Positions 23,736-27,186 of a DNA stretch of 27,186 nt are shown one piece after another (positions within the stretch are counted from its first letter, which is position 1; each line of letters starts with the position of its first letter). The notes beneath the pieces are model-generated. The model saw only the letters and a program-made list of their open reading frames with translations. It did no database searches and had not been told where the DNA came from. This stretch comes from Myxococcota bacterium. GTDB taxonomy: Bacteria > Myxococcota_C > UBA6777. The DNA is taken from positions 1 through 27,186 of the forward strand of contig CAUJFU010000058.1 in assembly GCA_963169055.1 (NCBI GenBank), in the 5' to 3' direction. Made by a program: the position numbers and the translations under genes.

Positions 23736-25313
23736 GTGACAGGACGATGGGAAGAGAGATTGTCGAAGGGACCGAGCGAAGAAGTGTGGGAGGGATTGTG
23801 GGCGTGGTTGGGTCGGCAGAGAGAGAAAGATGTGGATATCGAGGCGATTGAGGGGGCGTTGTTGGCGGGGGGATGGTCGGATGGGATGAGGGTTGCGCCG
23901 TTGCGGTGGTTGGTGAGGGTGTTGGAAGGAGAAGCGCCGAGAGCGTTGCGATTGGCGCGAAGTTTGGTGTTGCGAGGGGATTTTGCGCAGAAAGAGATGT
24001 TGGGTCGTTTTTTGCGTACGCCTGTATTATCGGGGATTTGTGGCCTGACTCTGTCGGAGAGCGAAGAAGGGAATGCGTTGTTGCGCGAGTTGGCAAAGAT
24101 GCGGGAGATGGCGCGAATACGTTATCTGAGCTTGATCGAGAATGGTGTGGATGGGAAAGGGTTGAAGGCGTTGTTGGAGAGTCCACATCGGGGGAGTTGG
24201 GAAGAGTTGACGTTGCAAGAACCGCTTGATGATAAGGCGGTGATGGCGTTGGCAGGGGCATCGTTAACAGGTTTGCGGGTGTTGGGGCTGCGCGGGTCGA
24301 GGTTGTCTGTGGGGCTGTGCGATCTTTTGGCGGAGGCGGGGTGGGTGGAAGGTGTCGAGCGCTTGGATATCAGCGAGAATGGTTTGGATGAAGAGGCGTT
24401 GAGGGCCTTGTTTCGGGGGAAATGGTCGAACGTGTCGGTGTTGTGGGCCGAAGATCTGGGCCTTGAAGTCGGAGAGGTCAGGGCGATGGTCGAGGGCTTG
24501 GCCGCGAGTGGTGCTTGTTTGCGAGAACTGAGTTTGTGCGGAAATCCCCGTGGGAGCGAGGGGATCGCGGTTCTTCTTGCCTCGGGGGTGATGGGGGAGG
24601 TGCGGAGCTTGCGGCTTGCGGCTTGCGAGGCGGGAGCGGCGGATTGGTCGGGCCTTGGGAAGGGCGGCGTGTTGTTCGATACACTCGACGTTTCGGAGAA
24701 CCAGATCACAGGGGCATCGCTGCAATCGTTGGTTGCTTCGGAGACAAGAGGGGCGAGGGAGCTTTTTTTGGATGGTCATGCGCTTGGTTTGGAAGGTTTG
24801 CGCGCTTTGGCCGGATGGAAGGGGTTATCGGAGGCGCGGTTTTTGGGATTGGATGGTGGTGTGATCGGAGACGAAGGGGCGTGTGTGTTGGGTGGCTCGC
24901 CGTTTCTTGGCGGAGTGCGTTTTCTGCGGATACACGGGAGTGATGTGGGAGGAAAAGGACTGCGTGCGTTGCTTGGGGGGCTGGAGCGATCCGAGATCGA
25001 AGGACTGACGTTGGGAGAAAATCCGATCGGACACGAGCTTGGGGCGATCTTTGCCGAGTATGGGGATCTTCCGAAGATGCAGGAGTTGTGGCTGCCTCGG
25101 GTGGGAGCCGATGCTGCGTCGTTGCGTGGGTTGGAAAAAGTAGGGTGGGGTGGGCTGCGTCGGTTCGGTATGTCTGGTAATGCGCTTGGGGACGAAGGAA
25201 TCGAGGTGTTGTTGGGGATGCCTTGGATCGAGGGGGTGGAAGAGTGGGTGTTGCAGGAAGTTGGATTGACGGACAAGGGGGTGCGCTTGTTGGCGGATGC
25301 TGCGGGCCTCTAG
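23736..25313 (+). CDS. Leucine-rich-repeat protein, second family member, ended by an in-frame amber codon
   Basis: This 525-residue product has a helical N-terminal domain (about residues 1-110) that aligns with residues 228-310 of the LRR protein at 16670. Shared positions include K-G/G-E-P-S, W-x-x-L, D-x-E-A, W-S/P-D, A-P-L/V-x-W-L/V and a later R-A-L. About 14 ribonuclease-inhibitor-type LRRs follow (for example V-E-R-L-D-I-S-E-N-G-L-D-E-E-A-L). No SHOCT domain, signal peptide or membrane helix is seen. The start is uncertain: GTG at 23736 has GGAG six bases upstream, while GTG 23631 and ATG 23643 are in frame but lack good ribosome sites. The TAG at 25311-25313 falls within a repeat, and the same frame continues with LRRs to 25523. 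Confidence 0.75.
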   Translation: MTGRWEERLSKGPSEEVWEGLWAWLGRQREKDVDIEAIEGALLAGGWSDGMRVAPLRWLVRVLEGEAPRALRLARSLVLRGDFAQKEMLGRFLRTPVLSGICGLTLSESEEGNALLRELAKMREMARIRYLSLIENGVDGKGLKALLESPHRGSWEELTLQEPLDDKAVMALAGASLTGLRVLGLRGSRLSVGLCDLLAEAGWVEGVERLDISENGLDEEALRALFRGKWSNVSVLWAEDLGLEVGEVRAMVEGLAASGACLRELSLCGNPRGSEGIAVLLASGVMGEVRSLRLAACEAGAADWSGLGKGGVLFDTLDVSENQITGASLQSLVASETRGARELFLDGHALGLEGLRALAGWKGLSEARFLGLDGGVIGDEGACVLGGSPFLGGVRFLRIHGSDVGGKGLRALLGGLERSEIEGLTLGENPIGHELGAIFAEYGDLPKMQELWLPRVGADAASLRGLEKVGWGGLRRFGMSGNALGDEGIEVLLGMPWIEGVEEWVLQEVGLTDKGVRLLADAAGL

Positions 25314-25523
25314 GGTCTGTGCGTGTTGGGTATCGCTGACAACGATGTGGGAGATCGCGGAATACAGGCATTGGCGCGCTCGGGGGTGGGGGCGAGACTG
25401 CGTTCGTTGAAAGCGGGAGGAAATTCGTTTGCAAAGGCCGGTGAAAAGGCCCTTTGGGTACTTTGGGAAAAGGGATGCGAGATCGATCTGGGAGAAGTCG
25501 AGGTGTGGGAAGAAGAAGGATAA
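25314..25523 (+). pseudogene. C-terminal LRRs separated by an amber codon (read-through or decayed end)
   Basis: Immediately after the TAG at 25311-25313 the same reading frame encodes two further LRRs in perfect register (G-L-C-V-L-G-I-A-D-N-D-V-G-D-R-G-I-Q, then R-L-R-S-L-K-A-G-G-N-S-F) and an acidic tail ending at TAA 25521-25523. A restart at GTG 25323 has no ribosome site. The simplest reading is a recent nonsense mutation (for example TGG or CAG to TAG) in a ~595-residue protein; stop-codon read-through or a sequencing error are alternatives. Confidence 0.7.
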
Positions 25524-25675
25524 GAGGGAGGAGCGTTGGTTGAGCCGAGGGGACGGGGGTGATGTTGTCAGAGATGGCGGGCGTTGGTTGGCTCGGTGGG
25601 ATGGGGAGTAGGTGGTGTTATAGGCGCGATGTGGGCGGGAGATATGGAGTCGAAAAGCACTGAATATTCGGGAGA

Positions 25676-27186
25676 TCAGGGGGGGAGGCAATTGAGTCCT
25701 TCTGGGCAGCAGACGCCGTTGTCACAGAATTTACCTACACCGCATCTATTTCCACACTCCCCGCAGTGCAGAGTGCTGATGAGGGTATTGGCACAGATGC
25801 CGCCGCATTGAGTGTAAGGGGCAGGGCATTCACAGACAGCGTTGACGCAGACGCGAACTCCGAGACAAGCGCTGTTGCAGGCCCCACAATGGCTCTTATC
25901 GGTGTTTTTGTCCACACAGGTTTCGTTGCAAAGGAGCTTTCCGCCTGAGCAAACACAACCGCCGCTTTGGCAAGTGGAGCCTGCGGGACAGATCTTGCCG
26001 CAGGTTCCGCAGTTTGCGGCGTCGGCTTGGAGGTTTTTGCAAGTGCCGTTGCAATCGGTGGTTCCGCTTGGGCAGGCGCATTGGCCGCTGCTACAGATCT
26101 TGCCACCGCCGCAGACGTTGTTGCAAACACCGCAGTGATTGGGATCGGTTTGGCAGTTGACGCATTGCGAGCCGCACAGGGTCAAGCTTTGGTTGCAACC
26201 GCAAGAACCGTTTTGGCAGGTGGAGCCTGATGGGCAGATCTTGCTACAGATGCCGCAGTTTGCGGCGTCGGTTTGGAGGTTTTTGCAGGTGCCGTTGCAA
26301 TCGGTGGTTCCGCTTGGGCAGGCGCATTGGCCGTTGTTGCAGGTCTTGCCTCCGCCGCAGACGTTGTTGCAAGCACCGCAATGGCTAGTGTTGGTTTGGC
26401 GGTTGACGCATTGCGAGCCGCACAGCGTAAGCCCAGAGTTGCAGCGACAGAGGCTGCTTTGACAATAGCCACCGCTTGGGCAGGGAGTGTTGCAGGCCCC
26501 GCAATGATTGGGGTCATTGGATAGGTTGACACAAGAGCCGTTGCACAGGGCGGTTCCGCTTGAACAGGCGCACGTCCCGTTGGTGCAAGTTTTTCCTGTG
26601 AGGCACCTGACACCGCATTGACCGCAGTGGCTATTGTTGCTCATTCGATCGACGCAAGTGCCGATGCAATCGGTTTGTCCGCTTGGGCAGCTACATACGC
26701 CGTTGGTGCAGGTTTTTCCGCCGGCACACGAGCGATTGCATATCCCGCAATGCGTGTTGCTGTTGGTTCGATCGACGCAAGTTCCGTTGCAATTGTACAA
26801 GCCGGTCGGGCAAGCGCAAACGCCGTTTGTGCAGTTTTGTCCTGCGGGGCATGAGGCGTTACAGCTGCCGCAGTGAGCGCGATCCGTTTTGAGATCGACG
26901 CACGCAACGCTGCTGCATTGGGTGAAAGGGGCGGTGCAAGACGAGGCACACTCGCCATTCCGACAGATGAGACCACTCGTACAGACTTTGCCACAACCGC
27001 CACAATGTTGCGCATTCGTTTTGGTATCGACACACGCCCCGCTGCATGAGCTTGTAGAACTCGGGCAAGTACACGCGCTGTTGGTGCAGAGCTGGTCCGC
27101 TGCGCAAGTTTTTCCGCACCCACCGCAATGGCTGGCATCGGTTTGGAGGCTGACGCACAAGCTACCACAGAGCGTTTGCCCTGTGG
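25676..27186 (-). CDS. Stig1-like Cys-repeat protein (5' end beyond window)
   Basis: The visible 503 residues are almost wholly Cys-rich repeats of about 36-42 residues: C-x-x-G-x-x-x-C-x-G-x-C-V-D-x-x-T-D-x-x-H-C-G-x-C-x-x-x-C-x-x-G-x-x-C-x-N-G-x-C-x-C. About 12 H/N-C-G-x-C units are present. The spacing resembles plant Stig1-domain repeats, which are widespread in myxobacterial secreted proteins. Multiple disulfides and an extracellular or cell-surface adhesive or structural role are inferred. The frame is open to the window edge, so the start and any signal peptide are outside. The C-terminus ends D-N-G-V-C-C-P-E-G-L-N-C-L-P-P with no membrane anchor or sorting motif. Confidence 0.85.
   Translation of the reverse strand, partial: TGQTLCGSLCVSLQTDASHCGGCGKTCAADQLCTNSACTCPSSTSSCSGACVDTKTNAQHCGGCGKVCTSGLICRNGECASSCTAPFTQCSSVACVDLKTDRAHCGSCNASCPAGQNCTNGVCACPTGLYNCNGTCVDRTNSNTHCGICNRSCAGGKTCTNGVCSCPSGQTDCIGTCVDRMSNNSHCGQCGVRCLTGKTCTNGTCACSSGTALCNGSCVNLSNDPNHCGACNTPCPSGGYCQSSLCRCNSGLTLCGSQCVNRQTNTSHCGACNNVCGGGKTCNNGQCACPSGTTDCNGTCKNLQTDAANCGICSKICPSGSTCQNGSCGCNQSLTLCGSQCVNCQTDPNHCGVCNNVCGGGKICSSGQCACPSGTTDCNGTCKNLQADAANCGTCGKICPAGSTCQSGGCVCSGGKLLCNETCVDKNTDKSHCGACNSACLGVRVCVNAVCECPAPYTQCGGICANTLISTLHCGECGNRCGVGKFCDNGVCCPEGLNCLPP
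25981..26451 (-). repeat. 246 bp internal direct repeat in the Cys-repeat gene
   Basis: Two near-identical blocks are offset by 246 bases (CATTGCGAGCCGCACAG at 26163 and at 26409; GCGCATTGGCCG near 26078 and 26324). Each encodes a two-repeat, 82-residue module containing SLTLCGSQCVN-type and CPSGTTDCNGTCKNLQ segments. High DNA similarity indicates recent module duplication. Confidence 0.85.

Noticed and set aside
25981-26451. Regularly spaced repeats that could suggest a CRISPR array
   Set aside because: The repeats are in-frame coding Cys-rich modules with diverged, not unique-spacer, structure.

Overview
The window looks like a chromosomal segment of a Gram-negative bacterium, most plausibly a Myxococcota-type (delta-proteobacterial) lineage of moderate GC. 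The grounds are a double-FHA/TPR membrane protein, a TolC/HlyD/ABC trans-envelope system, several lipoproteins with Thr/Glu-rich stalks, a Dickkopf-like Cys-rich lipoprotein, a WD40 lipoprotein and a Stig1-like Cys-repeat protein. The taxonomic call is an inference; no rRNA or tRNA gene was seen.

Layout. (1) 1-533 is a regulatory and repeat-bearing leader, followed by a FHA-FHA-TM-TPR protein (+). (2) 7255-2427 (-) is a three-gene type I secretion-like operon (ABC, HlyD adaptor, TolC-like outer-membrane protein) behind a good sigma70-like promoter. Its ABC subunit has degenerate signature and Walker B motifs. No obvious secreted substrate lies beside it. (3) 7486-8361 holds a small lipoprotein gene whose 3' end is tandemly repeated downstream. 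(4) 9024-10376 (+) is a DUF5690-type multi-pass membrane protein. (5) 13037-10558 (-) is a two-gene operon of lipoproteins, a seven-bladed WD40 propeller on an AETT-repeat stalk and a Dickkopf-like Cys-rich protein. (6) 15489-13430 (-) holds a periplasmic beta-carbonic anhydrase with His/Pro-rich ends and a divergent phosphonatase (PhnX)-like HAD protein. (7) 15490-16669 is a 1.2 kb gene-free stretch built partly of dispersed repeats. (8) 16670-20235 (+) is an operon of a SHOCT+LRR protein and a VAO/4-cresol-dehydrogenase-like flavoprotein. (9) 23441-20245 (-) is a TetR-regulated ABC-2 drug-export-like operon (regulator, ATPase, two permeases), split between ATPase and permeases by a repeat. 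(10) 23736-25523 (+) is a second LRR gene of the same family, broken by an in-frame amber codon. (11) 27186-25676 (-) is the 3' part of a Stig1-like Cys-repeat surface protein that runs off the window.

Two families of non-coding repeats recur between genes: 'D' (13234-13372, 16180-16326, 21762-21908, fragment near 37-76) and 'E' (136-178, 10438-10560, 16371-16557). They occur in the same D-then-E order at 1-178 and 16180-16557, suggesting a composite, possibly MITE-like, mobile intergenic element. The best candidates for something undescribed are the paired LRR proteins with a shared unnamed N-terminal domain (one co-transcribed with a flavoenzyme, one with an amber interruption), the secretion ABC protein lacking canonical catalytic residues, and the composite repeat family.
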